A stretch of 64,000 nucleotides of DNA from Thermotoga caldifontis AZM44c09. GTDB taxonomy: Bacteria > Thermotogota > Thermotogae > Thermotogales > DSM-5069. The stretch is from positions 806,001 to 870,000 of the forward strand of contig NZ_AP014509.1 in NCBI RefSeq assembly GCF_000828655.1, read 5' to 3'. The notes beneath the pieces were generated by a model, which saw nothing but the letters and a program-made list of their open reading frames with translations, did not search any database and was not told the origin of the DNA. Position 1 is the first letter of the stretch; each line of letters starts with the position of its first letter. Positions 10,742 through 20,028 of this stretch are shown here, one piece after another. A program made the position numbers and the translations under genes.

Positions 10742-11191
10742 ATGGCGTTGAGACTCGAAGATCTCAAGCCCACACCCGGTTCGGTGAAAAAACCCAAGAG
10801 GGTTGGTAGAGGCATAGGTTCTGGTCACGGCAAGACGTCTGGTAGGGGTCACAAAGGTCAAAAGGCCAGGGGCACAGGAAAGGTTCATCCGTGGCATGAA
10901 GGTGGACAGACACCTTTGCACAGAAGGCTGCCGAAAGTTGGGTTCAAGAGTTTCGTCCACAAGGACTATGCCGTAGTGAACTTGAGAACGCTCGAAGAAA
11001 AGTTCGAAGCCAACGAAGAAGTTACACCGGAAAAGCTGATCCAGCTCGGTGTGGTGAAAAAGCTGAAAGACGGTGTGAAAATCCTGGGAGACGGTGAACT
11101 GACGAAACCCCTGATTGTGAAAGCCCACGCATTCAGTGAGAGCGCGAAAAAGGCTATAGAAGCGGTCGGGGGAAGGGCAGAGGTGATCTAA
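10742..11191 (+). CDS. rplO: 50S ribosomal protein L15
   Basis: L15 (149 residues) has the long glycine/basic N-terminal extension that threads 23S rRNA ([22 protein letters not shown]) and a globular C-terminal half. The start lies 3 bases after rpmD, with GGAGGAGGAATG inside the rpmD end. The stop is directly followed by the secY GTG. Confidence 0.97.
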   Translation: MALRLEDLKPTPGSVKKPKRVGRGIGSGHGKTSGRGHKGQKARGTGKVHPWHEGGQTPLHRRLPKVGFKSFVHKDYAVVNLRTLEEKFEANEEVTPEKLIQLGVVKKLKDGVKILGDGELTKPLIVKAHAFSESAKKAIEAVGGRAEVI

Positions 11192-11192
11192 T

Positions 11193-12470
11193 GTGTGGAA
11201 AGCCCTTCGGAATGCGTTCAAGATACCCGAGCTACGCGACAGAATAGTTTTCACCATCCTGATCCTGATCGTCTTCAGACTCGGTGTCTATATTCCAGTA
11301 CCTGGCATCAACATTCAGGCGTGGGCAGAAGCGTTCAAACGCTTCGCAGGGACCGCAGGGGGTATCATCAGTTTCTACGATGTGTTCACCGGTGGAGCTT
11401 TGGAGAATTTTTCGATCTTCGCGATGAGTGTTACTCCGTACATAAATGCCTCCATAGTTTTGCAGTTGCTCTCTTCTGTCATAACCAAGTTGCGTGATAT
11501 GTTGAGAGAGGGCGAGGAAGGTAGAAAGAAATTTGCCAAGTACACGCGCAACTTGACGATCGCGCTTGGTGCGTTCCAGTCTTTCGTCGTCTCGTTCAGC
11601 TTGGTGAGACAGAGCCCCGACATAGTTGCTTACGGCCTCAATCCCATGGTGTTCGTGTTGATCTCCACCATTTCGATGCTGGCCGGTACCATGTTCCTTC
11701 TCTGGTTGGGAGATAGAATCACGGAGAAGGGCATAGGCAACGGTATTTCGGTTTTGATCTTTGCTGGGATCGTTGCCAGATATCCCAGCTACTTCGGAAG
11801 GGTCTTGCTCGGGAATTTGAACCTGTTCGGTTGGATCTTTCTGATCGCAATAGCTGTCATAACGGTTGCGGGTATCATATACGTTCAGCAGGCGGAGCGA
11901 AGGATCACGATACAGTACGCGACGCGTGTCGTTGGAAGACGCATCTACGGTGGCGCTTCCACTTATATTCCGATCAAGGTGAACCAGGGTGGTGTGATAC
12001 CGATAATATTCGCCAGTGCCATAGTGATGATCCCGGCAGCGATCGCTGAGATGACGGGCGTTCAGTGGCTTCGAACCATCTTTTCCGCAGGCAACGCCCT
12101 GTACATAATACTTTACGGTCTGTTGGTGTTCTTTTTCACATACTTTTACAGTGTTGTTGTCTTCGATCCGCACGAAGTGTCCGAAAATGTGAGAAAATAT
12201 GGTGGATTCATACCCGGTATTCGGCCGGGAAAGCCCACAGAGGAATACATCCAGCGCGTTTTGAACAGAGTCACGTTCTTAGGGGCTGTGTTCCTGGTAG
12301 TTATAGCGTTGCTGCCACATTTTGTCGAAGCGGTCACCAGAGTCAACATCGTCATTGGTGGCACGTCTACGCTGATAGCAGTCGGTGTCGCACTCGATGT
12401 GGTGCAGCAAATGGAAGCCCACATGATCATGAGGCATTACGAAGGGTTCGTCAAGAAAGGGTTGAAATGA
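11193..12470 (+). CDS. secY: Protein translocase subunit SecY
   Basis: SecY (425 residues) is the channel of the Sec translocon in the inner membrane. About ten hydrophobic segments are visible, beginning at IVFTILILIVFRLGVYIPVPGI, with the plug region (FYDVFTGGALENFSIFAMSVTPYINASIVLQLL) and the cytoplasmic loops that contact SecA and the ribosome. The start is GTG at 11193, one base after the rplO stop; an ATG two bases earlier is out of frame. It directly abuts adk. Confidence 0.97.
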   Translation: MWKALRNAFKIPELRDRIVFTILILIVFRLGVYIPVPGINIQAWAEAFKRFAGTAGGIISFYDVFTGGALENFSIFAMSVTPYINASIVLQLLSSVITKLRDMLREGEEGRKKFAKYTRNLTIALGAFQSFVVSFSLVRQSPDIVAYGLNPMVFVLISTISMLAGTMFLLWLGDRITEKGIGNGISVLIFAGIVARYPSYFGRVLLGNLNLFGWIFLIAIAVITVAGIIYVQQAERRITIQYATRVVGRRIYGGASTYIPIKVNQGGVIPIIFASAIVMIPAAIAEMTGVQWLRTIFSAGNALYIILYGLLVFFFTYFYSVVVFDPHEVSENVRKYGGFIPGIRPGKPTEEYIQRVLNRVTFLGAVFLVVIALLPHFVEAVTRVNIVIGGTSTLIAVGVALDVVQQMEAHMIMRHYEGFVKKGLK

Positions 12471-13124
12471 ATGAGGATCGTTCTGCTCGGTGCGCCCGGA
12501 GCTGGGAAAGGTACACTGGCAAAGGATTTGGTCAAACTAATAGGTGTACCTCACATTTCAACAGGCGATATGTTCAGGGAAGCCGTTGCGTCTGGGTCAG
12601 AGTTGGGTAAGCGAGTCGAGCAAATCATGAAGTCGGGTGCACTCGTGCCGGACGAAATAGTGAACGAACTGGTGAAGGAAAGGATATCCAAAGCCGATTG
12701 CAGGAATGGTTTCATATTCGACGGATATCCACGTACAGTCCAGCAGGCACATGCCTTCGACGAGATGCTGAAAGAAATGGGTCAGAAAATCGACGCAGTA
12801 ATCTACTTGAAAGTGAGTGAAGATGTCGCGGTCAGGAGATTGACGAGCAGAAGGATTTGCCCCAAGTGCGGCAAAATTTATAACTTGTTGTCGATGCCTC
12901 CGAAGAACGACGAGACCTGTGACGACTGTGGTATCAAGTTGATCCAGCGCGACGACGATAGAGAGGATGTTGTCAGAAACAGGTTCAAAGTTTACAGCAG
13001 CCTGACGGCTCCTTTGATCGATTACTACAGGAGCAAAAACGTTCTGATAGAGGTCGATGCTGAAGAAGACCATCGAATCGTCGTCGAAAAGGTCATGAAA
13101 CTGCTCGGAAAGGTGAGAACTTGA
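12471..13124 (+). CDS. adk: Adenylate kinase with zinc LID
   Basis: This enzyme interconverts ATP + AMP and 2 ADP in the cytoplasm. The 217-residue protein has the P-loop GAPGAGKGT (8-16), the AMP-binding segment (STGDMFREAV) and the FDGYPRT motif (~83-89). The LID domain has four cysteines (130, 133, 150, 153), a structural zinc site typical of thermophile and Gram-positive enzymes. The ATG follows the secY stop with no gap. The last bases (TTGA) hold the map start codon. Confidence 0.97.
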   Translation: MRIVLLGAPGAGKGTLAKDLVKLIGVPHISTGDMFREAVASGSELGKRVEQIMKSGALVPDEIVNELVKERISKADCRNGFIFDGYPRTVQQAHAFDEMLKEMGQKIDAVIYLKVSEDVAVRRLTSRRICPKCGKIYNLLSMPPKNDETCDDCGIKLIQRDDDREDVVRNRFKVYSSLTAPLIDYYRSKNVLIEVDAEEDHRIVVEKVMKLLGKVRT

Positions 13125-13876
13125 TCAGGATCAAATCGCCGCAGGAGATCGAAAGAATGAGAGTTGCGTGCAGAGCTGTAGCATTAGTCCTCGATGAGAT
13201 CGAAAAAATCGTTGTGGAAGGTGCTACGGCAGCTGATGTGGAGGACTTTGTGAATAAGGCGTTCAGGGAACTCAAGGTCAAGCCGGCTTTCAAAGGTTAC
13301 AGGGGATACAAGTACGCAACTTGTGTGTCGATCAACGAGGAGATCTTGCACGGAGCACCTTTGAAGAAGAAAGTTTTTAAACGGGGAGACGTAGTTTCTG
13401 TGGACGTTGGAGCAATCTACGAAGGTTATTACGGTGACGGCGCGAAGACCTACTGTGTTGGCGAGGTTGACGAGATTGCGAGAAAGTTGGTGGATACAAC
13501 GAAACAGGCTTTAGAAAAGGCCATCTCTTTCGCGAGGAAGGGTTACAGAGTTGGCGATATATCTTACGCAATCCAAAGCGTTGTGGAAGCTGCAGGTTTC
13601 AACGTCATAAGGGACTACGTAGGACATGGAGTTGGGAAACAGTTGCACGAAGAACCCGAGGTGCCGAACTACGGCAAACCTGGCACGGGGATCGCGCTCG
13701 TTCCCGGGATGACTTTAGCGATAGAAGTGATGGCGTGTGAGGGAGACTACAAAACAGTTCTGCTCGACGATGGTTGGACTGTGGTCATGGCCGACGGAAA
13801 AAGGAGCGCGCACTTCGAACACACAGTGCTCGTACGAGAAGATGGGGCAGAAGTTTTGACAAGCAGCAAGGGGTGA
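13121..13876 (+). CDS. map: Type I methionine aminopeptidase
   Basis: This metalloenzyme removes the N-terminal Met from new proteins. The 251-residue chain has the pita-bread ligands: H in EEILHGAP, D in [17 protein letters not shown] (two aspartates), H in [21 protein letters not shown] and E in [11 protein letters not shown]. The start is TTG, overlapping the adk stop (TTGA), after AAGGTGAG. Its place between adk and infA is the common spc-alpha arrangement. Confidence 0.96.
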   Translation: MIRIKSPQEIERMRVACRAVALVLDEIEKIVVEGATAADVEDFVNKAFRELKVKPAFKGYRGYKYATCVSINEEILHGAPLKKKVFKRGDVVSVDVGAIYEGYYGDGAKTYCVGEVDEIARKLVDTTKQALEKAISFARKGYRVGDISYAIQSVVEAAGFNVIRDYVGHGVGKQLHEEPEVPNYGKPGTGIALVPGMTLAIEVMACEGDYKTVLLDDGWTVVMADGKRSAHFEHTVLVREDGAEVLTSSKG

Positions 13877-13880
13877 TACG

Positions 13881-14144
13881 ATGCCTAAGGAAGATGTCAT
13901 CAAAATGGAGGGTACCATCGTTGAGGCTCGCAGGAACGCGACTTTCCTCGTTGAACTGGACAACGGTCACAAAGTTCTGGCCCAGATCTCCGGGAGAATG
14001 AGAAAAAACTTCATCAAACTCCTGCCCGGAGACAGGGTTGTTGTGGAGCTCTCCATATACGATTTGACCAAGGGCAGGATAGTTTACAGAAAGAAACTCG
14101 ATAAAAAATCTGATGTAGATGAAGAAGAGGAAGAAAGGAGTTGA
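13881..14144 (+). CDS. infA: Translation initiation factor IF-1 with acidic tail
   Basis: IF-1 occupies the A site during initiation and has an OB fold. The core ([49 protein letters not shown]) is standard. The protein is 87 residues, about 13-15 more than usual, because of a C-terminal tail rich in Asp and Glu after GRIVYRKK ([14 protein letters not shown]). The ATG lies 4 bases after map, with AAGGGGTG before it. Confidence 0.96.
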   Translation: MPKEDVIKMEGTIVEARRNATFLVELDNGHKVLAQISGRMRKNFIKLLPGDRVVVELSIYDLTKGRIVYRKKLDKKSDVDEEEEERS

Positions 14145-14150
14145 TCAGCC

Positions 14151-14267
14151 GTGAAAGTCAGATCTTCCGTTAAGAAAAGATGTGAGTACTGTCAAATCGT
14201 GAGGAGAAAGGGAAGAGTGTTGGTGATCTGCAAAGCGAACCCGAAACACAACCAGAAACAGGGTTGA
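14151..14267 (+). CDS. rpmJ: 50S ribosomal protein L36 (zinc-binding form)
   Basis: This 38-residue gene starts at GTG 14151: [20 protein letters not shown] and so on to KQG. It has the C+ zinc site: Cys 11, Cys 14, Cys 27 and His 33. GAAAGGAGTTGATCA before the start includes the ribosome-binding site, which overlaps the end of infA. It sits in its normal place between infA and rpsM. Confidence 0.96.
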   Translation: MKVRSSVKKRCEYCQIVRRKGRVLVICKANPKHNQKQG

Positions 14268-14279
14268 GGAGGGAAACGA

Positions 14280-14666
14280 ATGGCGCGCATCATGGGAGTT
14301 GAGTTGCCCGCGAACAAGAAATGCTTCGTTGCTCTGACGTACATATATGGCATTGGCAAGACACGAGCGCTGGAAATACTCAAAAATACAGGAATCGACA
14401 TGAACAAGCGTGTGAAGGACCTCACCGATGAAGAGGTCAACAAGATAACGAAGTACATCCAAGACCACTTCAAAGTCGAAGGAGAACTGAGAGCCGAGGT
14501 GAACAGAAATATCAAGCGACTTATAGACATAGGTTGCTACAGGGGAGTGCGACACAAACTCGGCTTACCAGTTCGCGGGCAGAGCACACGTCACAACGCA
14601 AGAACGAGGAAAGGCCCGAGACCGAGCAGGATCAAAACTAAAAAGAAGAAAGAACAAACCATCTGA
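14280..14666 (+). CDS. rpsM: 30S ribosomal protein S13
   Basis: S13 (128 residues) bridges the 30S head to the 50S subunit. It shows [33 protein letters not shown], then the HhH-like region and the C-terminal family motif [21 protein letters not shown], ending in a lysine-rich tail. The Shine-Dalgarno is GAGGAGGGAAACGA before the ATG. Confidence 0.97.
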   Translation: MARIMGVELPANKKCFVALTYIYGIGKTRALEILKNTGIDMNKRVKDLTDEEVNKITKYIQDHFKVEGELRAEVNRNIKRLIDIGCYRGVRHKLGLPVRGQSTRHNARTRKGPRPSRIKTKKKKEQTI

Positions 14667-14686
14667 CGTCTTAGGAGGGATACACC

Positions 14687-15073
14687 GTGGCGAGAAGATC
14701 AGAGAGCAAGAAAAAGAGAAAGGTTCTCATCGATCGTGCGATCGTTCATATAAAATCTACGTTCAACAACACGATCGTCACGCTGACCGATCAGGATGGT
14801 GCAGTACTCACCTGGGCAAGCGGTGGAACGGTCGGTTTCGATGGAACCAGGAAAGGTACTCCATACGCCGCACAGCTTGCAGCGGACAAAGTGGCGAAAG
14901 AAGCCCTGAGGATGGGCATCAAAAGGGTCGATGTACTTGTGAAAGGACCCGGACCGGGTCGTGAAGCGGCGATAAGGACGTTACAGGCTGCCGGTTTGGA
15001 AGTAGACACCATAAAGGATGTCACCCCGATCCCCTTCAACGGTTGCAGGCCGAAGAAGAAGAGGAGAGTGTAA
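14687..15073 (+). CDS. rpsK: 30S ribosomal protein S11
   Basis: S11 (128 residues) lies on the 30S platform near the E site. It starts at GTG after TTAGGAGGGA. The lysine/arginine N-terminus, [40 protein letters not shown] and [20 protein letters not shown] are diagnostic. The C-terminus is the usual [11 protein letters not shown]. Confidence 0.98.
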   Translation: MARRSESKKKRKVLIDRAIVHIKSTFNNTIVTLTDQDGAVLTWASGGTVGFDGTRKGTPYAAQLAADKVAKEALRMGIKRVDVLVKGPGPGREAAIRTLQAAGLEVDTIKDVTPIPFNGCRPKKKRRV

Positions 15074-15088
15074 GAGGAGGGAAATTGG

Positions 15089-15718
15089 ATGGCCAGATAC
15101 ACTGGACCTGTTTGCCGTCTCTGCAGACGAGAGGGTATGAAGCTGTACCTGAAAGGTGAAAGGTGCTTCACGGAAAAGTGCGCGTTCGATCGCAGGCCTT
15201 ACGCCCCCGGCGAGCATGGCAGGAACAGGGGTAAGATGTCGCAGTACGCGTTCCAGCTCAGATCGAAGCAAGTGATGAAGAGAATCTATGGGATCCTGGA
15301 ACGACAGTTCAGAAGATATTTCGATCGAGCCCTCAGGATGCCTGGCGACACTCGAGAGAACTTAGTTAGACTGGTAGAATCGAGACTGGACAACGTTGTC
15401 TTCAGAATGGGTTTCGCCATAAACAGGAGACAGGCAAGACAACTCGTCAGTCACGGGCATTTCCTCGTGAACGGTAAAAAGGTGAACATACCGTCTTACC
15501 TGCTCAAGCCAGGAGACGTTATCGAAGTCAAGGAATCGAGTAAATCCCTCGATGTCATAAAGAGATCCGTTGAGCTCGCCAAGGGTAGAACGATAGTACC
15601 GTGGATACAGGTAGATTTCGAAGCGTACCGTGGCGTTTTCGAAAGGGCACCGAAGCTCGAAGAACTCACCGATCTGCCTGTGGATGTCCAAGCGATCGTA
15701 GAGCTTTACTCGAGGTGA
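15089..15718 (+). CDS. rpsD: 30S ribosomal protein S4 (zinc-binding form)
   Basis: S4 (209 residues) is a primary 16S rRNA-binding protein and a general antitermination factor for rRNA. Cysteines 9, 12, 26 and 31 form the zinc site of C+ S4. The S4 RNA-binding domain is at about 97-160 ([24 protein letters not shown]). The Shine-Dalgarno is AGAGGAGGGAAA. Confidence 0.97.
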   Translation: MARYTGPVCRLCRREGMKLYLKGERCFTEKCAFDRRPYAPGEHGRNRGKMSQYAFQLRSKQVMKRIYGILERQFRRYFDRALRMPGDTRENLVRLVESRLDNVVFRMGFAINRRQARQLVSHGHFLVNGKKVNIPSYLLKPGDVIEVKESSKSLDVIKRSVELAKGRTIVPWIQVDFEAYRGVFERAPKLEELTDLPVDVQAIVELYSR

Positions 15719-15723
15719 TGTGA

Positions 15724-16725
15724 ATGGAGTTCATGATACCGAAAAGATTGAAAGTGGAAGAAGAACGATCGGAAGCGGACTGTTATTACGCAAGATATGT
15801 TTTTTCGCCGCTTGAGAAAGGTTACGGCATCACGATCGGCAATGCGTTGAGGAGGGTGCTCCTGTCCTCCATACCTTCCGTCGCCATCGTGGGTTTGAGA
15901 TTCATAAAGCCCGAGAGATATCACGAGTTCGATACGCTTCCTGGTGTCAAGGAAGATATCCTGGAGATCATTCTGAACTTGAAGAAAGTTCAGTTAAGAG
16001 CAGAGATACCGGTCAAAGAAAGGATCAAAGTTATTGTCGAGAAGAGAGGGCCTGGATTGTTGCTGGCGGGCGATATAAAGACACCTGCAGGTATCGAGGT
16101 GGTGAACCCCACCTTGAAAATAGCCACACTCGACGAAGAAGCAGATTTGATGTTCGAACTTTACATTCAGGCTGGAAAAGGTTTCGTGCCAGCTCAAGAG
16201 ATAGAAGAACACCCGGAGATCGGTTCAATACCCATTGACGGCGTGTTCTCACCTGTACTCAAGGTGAACTTCAGGGTTGAAAGCGCCAGGGTTGCCAAGC
16301 GCACAGATTACGACAAGCTCGTGCTGGAAGTGTGGACGAAAAAATCGATCTTCCCGCATGAAGCACTGAAACGGGCCATCGATACACTCATGAATCATTT
16401 CAGGGTCATCGATGAAAGCCTGCCAGCGACGATGGCTCCTCTGTCGGCGGAGTTCGTGACGGTGACATCGCAGGATGAAACGCCGGCAGAACAGGTTCCA
16501 CACGCTGAGGAAGAATCTATCTACTCGAAGAAGATAGACGAGCTCGAACTCTCCATAAGATCGTTGAACTGTCTCAGAAGAGACAAGATTGAGACCATAG
16601 GCGATCTTTTGAAGCGAACGGAAGAGGATCTTCTCAAAATCAAGAATTTTGGGCCGAAATCTCTCGAAGAGGTTAAACAGAAACTGTACGAGAAGTTCGG
16701 TTTGACGCTCAGGAAGGGAGGATGA
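15724..16725 (+). CDS. rpoA: DNA-directed RNA polymerase subunit alpha
   Basis: Alpha (333 residues) dimerises to scaffold RNA polymerase. The N-terminal domain has FSPLEKGYGITIGNALRRVLLSS and PGVKEDILEIILNLK. A variable linker (~245-270) leads to a C-terminal domain with the two helix-hairpin-helix elements (LSIRSLNCLRRDKIETIGDLL; NFGPKSLEEVKQKL) that contact promoters and activators. It starts 5 bases after rpsD and is followed by rplQ. Confidence 0.98.
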   Translation: MEFMIPKRLKVEEERSEADCYYARYVFSPLEKGYGITIGNALRRVLLSSIPSVAIVGLRFIKPERYHEFDTLPGVKEDILEIILNLKKVQLRAEIPVKERIKVIVEKRGPGLLLAGDIKTPAGIEVVNPTLKIATLDEEADLMFELYIQAGKGFVPAQEIEEHPEIGSIPIDGVFSPVLKVNFRVESARVAKRTDYDKLVLEVWTKKSIFPHEALKRAIDTLMNHFRVIDESLPATMAPLSAEFVTVTSQDETPAEQVPHAEEESIYSKKIDELELSIRSLNCLRRDKIETIGDLLKRTEEDLLKIKNFGPKSLEEVKQKLYEKFGLTLRKGG

Positions 16726-16729
16726 GCCT

Positions 16730-17119
16730 GTGAGACACAGAATGGTTAAAACCAAGATTGGTTCGTACGGAAGCCACAGTCGCGCTTTGATAAAGAACCA
16801 GCTCAGGGAGCTTGTTGAGCATAGAAGCATCGTGACCACGGTATCGAAGGCCAAAGTTGTCAAACGCTTTTTCGACAAATTGATGACCAAGGCTGTCAAA
16901 GCAGCGAAAAGTAACGATAAGGCTGAAAGCGTCGCCTTGAGGAGACAGATCAACTGGTATTTGTGTGATAGAAGACTGACCAACAAGTTGGTCGATGAGA
17001 TCGCCAAAGATCTGGTTGACAGAAATAGTGGATTCTGCAGGATCGTAAGGATCGGCCAAAGGAGAGGCGATGGGGCCGAAATGGTCCTCCTTCAAATTGT
17101 TGAGAAGAGTAAAGATTGA
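16730..17119 (+). CDS. rplQ: 50S ribosomal protein L17
   Basis: L17 (129 residues) lies near the tunnel exit. It begins at GTG with RHRMVKTKIGSYGSHSRALIKNQ, close to the family RKLGRTSAHRRALLRN, and ends in GFCRIVRIGQRRGDGAEMVLLQIVE. It is the last gene of the ribosomal block. A hairpin follows 1 base after the stop. Confidence 0.96.
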   Translation: MRHRMVKTKIGSYGSHSRALIKNQLRELVEHRSIVTTVSKAKVVKRFFDKLMTKAVKAAKSNDKAESVALRRQINWYLCDRRLTNKLVDEIAKDLVDRNSGFCRIVRIGQRRGDGAEMVLLQIVEKSKD

Positions 17120-17120
17120 G

Positions 17121-17151
17121 GCCTCTCCCTGCCTGGGGGAGGCTTCCCTCT
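17121..17151 (+). terminator. Probable terminator at the end of the ribosomal superoperon
   Basis: A 9-bp stem with one G-T pair (17121-17129 with 17135-17143) and a 5-base loop starts one base after rplQ. The following sequence is pyrimidine-rich (TTCCCTCTCTT) and has no clean T run. Its place between the ribosomal block and the rho promoter supports termination, though weakly intrinsic. Confidence 0.55.
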
Positions 17152-17152
17152 C

Positions 17153-17182
17153 TTGCCACGGGGCTCAAAGTTTTGATAAAAT
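17153..17182 (+). promoter_or_regulatory. Promoter of rho
   Basis: TTGCCA (17153-17158) and TAAAAT (17177-17182), spaced by 18 bases, form a good vegetative promoter match just after the rplQ hairpin. Transcription should start near 17189, giving a leader of about 100 bases before the rho ATG. Confidence 0.6.
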
Positions 17183-17220
17183 ATTCTCAGTGAGTGAGCT
17201 ACCGCCAATTCGCCTTCCGT

Positions 17221-17258
17221 GATCAGTATTGCCACGTCTTCTCGAAGAAGTATTGATC
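17221..17258 (+). promoter_or_regulatory. Hairpin in the rho leader
   Basis: 17221-17230 pairs with 17249-17258 (10 pairs, two of them G-T), and an inner 4-bp stem (17237-17240 with 17245-17248) caps it around a CTCG loop, with a 6-base bulge on one side. It ends 15 bases before the rho Shine-Dalgarno GGAGGTG, so it does not bury that site directly. A role in rho autoregulation is inference. Confidence 0.4.
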
Positions 17259-17289
17259 CACCTACGCGTATCTGGAGGTGTTTCGGTCG

Positions 17290-18585
17290 ATGAATAACGA
17301 ACAGGAAAAGAACGAACCAATCACCGTGAAAATTAACGATCTGGAGCAGATGACGATCAAACAGTTGTATGAACTCGCAAAACAGTACGACATTCCTCGC
17401 TACACGAGCATGAGAAAGAGAGACATCATATTCGCCATCCTTGAGGCGCAGGCGAAATCGCACGGCTTGATCTTCGGGGAAGGCGTGCTCGAGATCTTAC
17501 CCGAAGGGTACGGTTTTTTGAGGAGCAGTGACAACCTGCTCCCGAGTGCCAACGATATCTACATCTCTCAGTCGCAGATAAAGAAATTCAACCTGAACAC
17601 CGGCGACATCATATCCGGTGTGATAAGGCCTCCGAAAGAAGGCGAGCGTTATTTCGCGATGATCAAGATCGAGGCCGTCAATTACAAGTCGCCTGAGCTC
17701 AGCAACGAGAGAGTCAACTTCGAGAACCTTACCCCGGACTATCCGAGAAAGCGCTTCATTCTCGAGACGAGTCGCGATATACTTTCAACTCGTCTCATAG
17801 ATCTTTTCGCGCCCATGGGGAAAGGGCAGAGAGGTCTCATCGTCGCACCTCCCAAGGCCGGAAAGACAACGTTACTGAAAGAGATCGCCAACGGTATTGC
17901 GGTGAACCATCCAGACACGATAAGGATAGTCCTGTTGATCGATGAAAGGCCGGAAGAAGTGACAGACATCAAAGAGTCTGTGAACGCCAAGGTGATTGCC
18001 GCGCCTTTCGATATGGCCCCGGACAAGCAAATCAAGGTCGCCGAACTGACACTCGAAATGGCGAAAAGGCTTGTGGAGTACGGTCACGATGTTGTTATCC
18101 TGCTGGACAGTTTGACCAGGTTGGCACGCGTTTACAACATACAGGTTCCTCCCAGCGGCAAGCTTCTGAGCGGTGGCGTTGATCCCGCTGCCCTGTACAA
18201 GCCGAAGCATTTCTTCGGAGCCGCAAGGAACACGCGCGAAGGGGGTAGTTTGACGATAATAGCCACCGCGTTGATAGAGACAGGATCCAAGATGGATGAG
18301 GTCATATTCGAGGAGTTCAAAGGTACTGGTAACATGGAACTTGTCTTATCGAGGCAGCTCGCCAACAAACGTATCTTCCCCGCGATAAATCTCCAGCTTT
18401 CTGGGACCAGGAAAGAGGAACTCCTCCTGGATGAGAGCACGCTCAAGAAGGTCTGGATACTCAGAAGGATGCTTTCTAACATGACCGAAGAAGAAGGTCT
18501 AACGCTGATATTGAAGAAGTTGCAAGAAACGGAAAGTAACGAAGACTTCCTCGCACTCATAGATCAGCAGAAAGTGAAATACTGA
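17290..18585 (+). CDS. rho: Transcription termination factor Rho
   Basis: Rho (431 residues) is the hexameric RNA-dependent ATPase that ends transcription. The N-terminal helical domain (~20-57), the cold-shock-like RNA-binding domain (FGEGVLEILPEGYGFLRS from ~62), Walker A APPKAGKTTLLKEIA (186-200) and the Q-loop/R-loop regions (VILLDSLTRLARVYN; GGVDPAALYKPK) are present. A GTG at 17278 is in frame but lies inside the Shine-Dalgarno GGAGGTG, so ATG 17290 is preferred. Confidence 0.97.
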   Translation: MNNEQEKNEPITVKINDLEQMTIKQLYELAKQYDIPRYTSMRKRDIIFAILEAQAKSHGLIFGEGVLEILPEGYGFLRSSDNLLPSANDIYISQSQIKKFNLNTGDIISGVIRPPKEGERYFAMIKIEAVNYKSPELSNERVNFENLTPDYPRKRFILETSRDILSTRLIDLFAPMGKGQRGLIVAPPKAGKTTLLKEIANGIAVNHPDTIRIVLLIDERPEEVTDIKESVNAKVIAAPFDMAPDKQIKVAELTLEMAKRLVEYGHDVVILLDSLTRLARVYNIQVPPSGKLLSGGVDPAALYKPKHFFGAARNTREGGSLTIIATALIETGSKMDEVIFEEFKGTGNMELVLSRQLANKRIFPAINLQLSGTRKEELLLDESTLKKVWILRRMLSNMTEEEGLTLILKKLQETESNEDFLALIDQQKVKY

Positions 18586-18604
18586 AAGATGGGAGGTTGT
18601 AGCA

Positions 18605-19549
18605 TTGAACGTCATAGGTGTTGATCTGGGCGGAACCAACTATGCAGTTGGTCTCGTTGACGAGAACGGAAAGATTCTGGCGAGGGTTGAAGGAGAGACC
18701 AGGGTGCATGAAGGGCCAGATGCGGTTGTCAGAAGGATATCGGACTCGATTCTGAGTTTGGGCAAGGCTGGTTCTGTTCTTGCTGTGGGTATTGGGTCTC
18801 CTGGTAGCATCGACCATCACACAGGTACGGTCAGATTTTCACCCAACTTTCCTGGCTGGATAGATTTTCCGCTCGCCAGGAGGATCGAGGAGTTGACTTC
18901 TCTGAAAGTCTTTGTTGAGAACGACGCCAACGCGTACGCTCTCGGTGAAAGGACTTTCGGAGTTGCGAAAGGACTGGAACACGTGGTGTGCCTCACGTTG
19001 GGCACCGGTATAGGTGGTGGTGTGATAACACACGGGGTTCTGCTCAGGGGGAGCACAGGCATCGGAGCAGAGCTCGGTCACATGAACGTGATGCCCAACG
19101 GACCAAAGTGTGGTTGTGGTGCCCGTGGATGTCTTGAAGCACTGGCGTCAGCGACGGCCATAAGAAATTTTGTGAGAGAAGGTTATGAAAGGCACAGGGA
19201 TTCTTCCCTGTTTCGAGATAAAACACCGGATCTGGTCACCCCGAAGGATGTGTTTGACCACGCGAGGATGGGTGATCAGTTCGCGCTTGAGATCTTCAAC
19301 ATCGTTGTCGATGCTCTCTCAGCAGCAATCGGAAGTTTGATAAACATTTTCAACCCACAGCTCGTCGTGCTCGGCGGAGGTATGGCGAACGCCGGGGAGT
19401 TCTTGCTGGCACCCATCGAAGAACGTGTGAAGAATTACGTGCTTCCAACGATGTTTGGCAGTTATCGAATCGCGCTGAGCCAGCTTGGGAAGGATGCGGG
19501 TATACTCGGAGCAGCCTCGATCGTTTATGAGAGGCTGGGTGGAAGATGA
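18605..19549 (+). CDS. glk: ROK-family sugar kinase, probable glucokinase
   Basis: The 314-residue protein has the ROK fold: the ATP phosphate loop VDLGGTNYAVGLV (6-18), the catalytic ENDANAYALGE, GTGIGGG, and the ROK zinc motif CGCGARGCLE. It would phosphorylate glucose (or a related hexose) in the cytoplasm. The same rho-glucokinase order occurs in Thermotoga maritima, which supports the name. The start is TTG 18605 with GGGAGGTTG ahead. It overlaps the next gene by 4 bases (ATGA). Confidence 0.85.
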   Translation: MNVIGVDLGGTNYAVGLVDENGKILARVEGETRVHEGPDAVVRRISDSILSLGKAGSVLAVGIGSPGSIDHHTGTVRFSPNFPGWIDFPLARRIEELTSLKVFVENDANAYALGERTFGVAKGLEHVVCLTLGTGIGGGVITHGVLLRGSTGIGAELGHMNVMPNGPKCGCGARGCLEALASATAIRNFVREGYERHRDSSLFRDKTPDLVTPKDVFDHARMGDQFALEIFNIVVDALSAAIGSLINIFNPQLVVLGGGMANAGEFLLAPIEERVKNYVLPTMFGSYRIALSQLGKDAGILGAASIVYERLGGR

Positions 19550-20028
19550 AATTGCTGCTGGTCAGCGATACGCACGTTCCGACTTATCTGAAGTCCTTGC
19601 CAAACGATTTGATCGAGCTTGCGAGGCAAGTAGATGCCGTGATTGGTCTTGGAGACTACGTCGATCTCAACACGGTGCTCGAGCTGAAATCAGCCGCTCG
19701 CAGTTTCTATGGAGTGCACGGAAACATGGACGATGTGGACGTGAAGGATACCTTGCCACAGCTTCTCACGGTGCACCTGGCTGGATTCAACATAGGCCTG
19801 TGCCACGGCTGGGGCCCACCCTATCAATTGAGGGAGAGAATTTTGAAACTGTTCGAGGAAAAACCTCACGTGATCTTCTACGGTCATACGCACTTTCCCG
19901 ACGATTCTCTTCTCGAGAATGTGAGATTCATCAATCCTGGAAGTTTCGGTGAGAATGGCAGTTTTGCGGTTGTTGAAATATGCGATTCGCATCTGAAAGT
20001 CAGCTTCGAGAGACTGCCGATCGTCTGA
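19546..20028 (+). CDS. YfcE/MJ0936-family metallophosphoesterase
   Basis: The 160-residue protein has the calcineurin-like metal motifs: D and H in LLVSDTHVP, D in VIGLGDYVD, the GVHGNMD motif, H in LCHGWGP, and the GHTH motif (FYGHTHFPDDS). Such enzymes hydrolyse phosphodiesters in vitro; the natural substrate is unknown. It overlaps the ROK gene by 4 bases and its 3' end is overlapped by the next gene for 49 bases, so the trio is probably one transcript. Confidence 0.88.
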   Translation: MKLLLVSDTHVPTYLKSLPNDLIELARQVDAVIGLGDYVDLNTVLELKSAARSFYGVHGNMDDVDVKDTLPQLLTVHLAGFNIGLCHGWGPPYQLRERILKLFEEKPHVIFYGHTHFPDDSLLENVRFINPGSFGENGSFAVVEICDSHLKVSFERLPIV

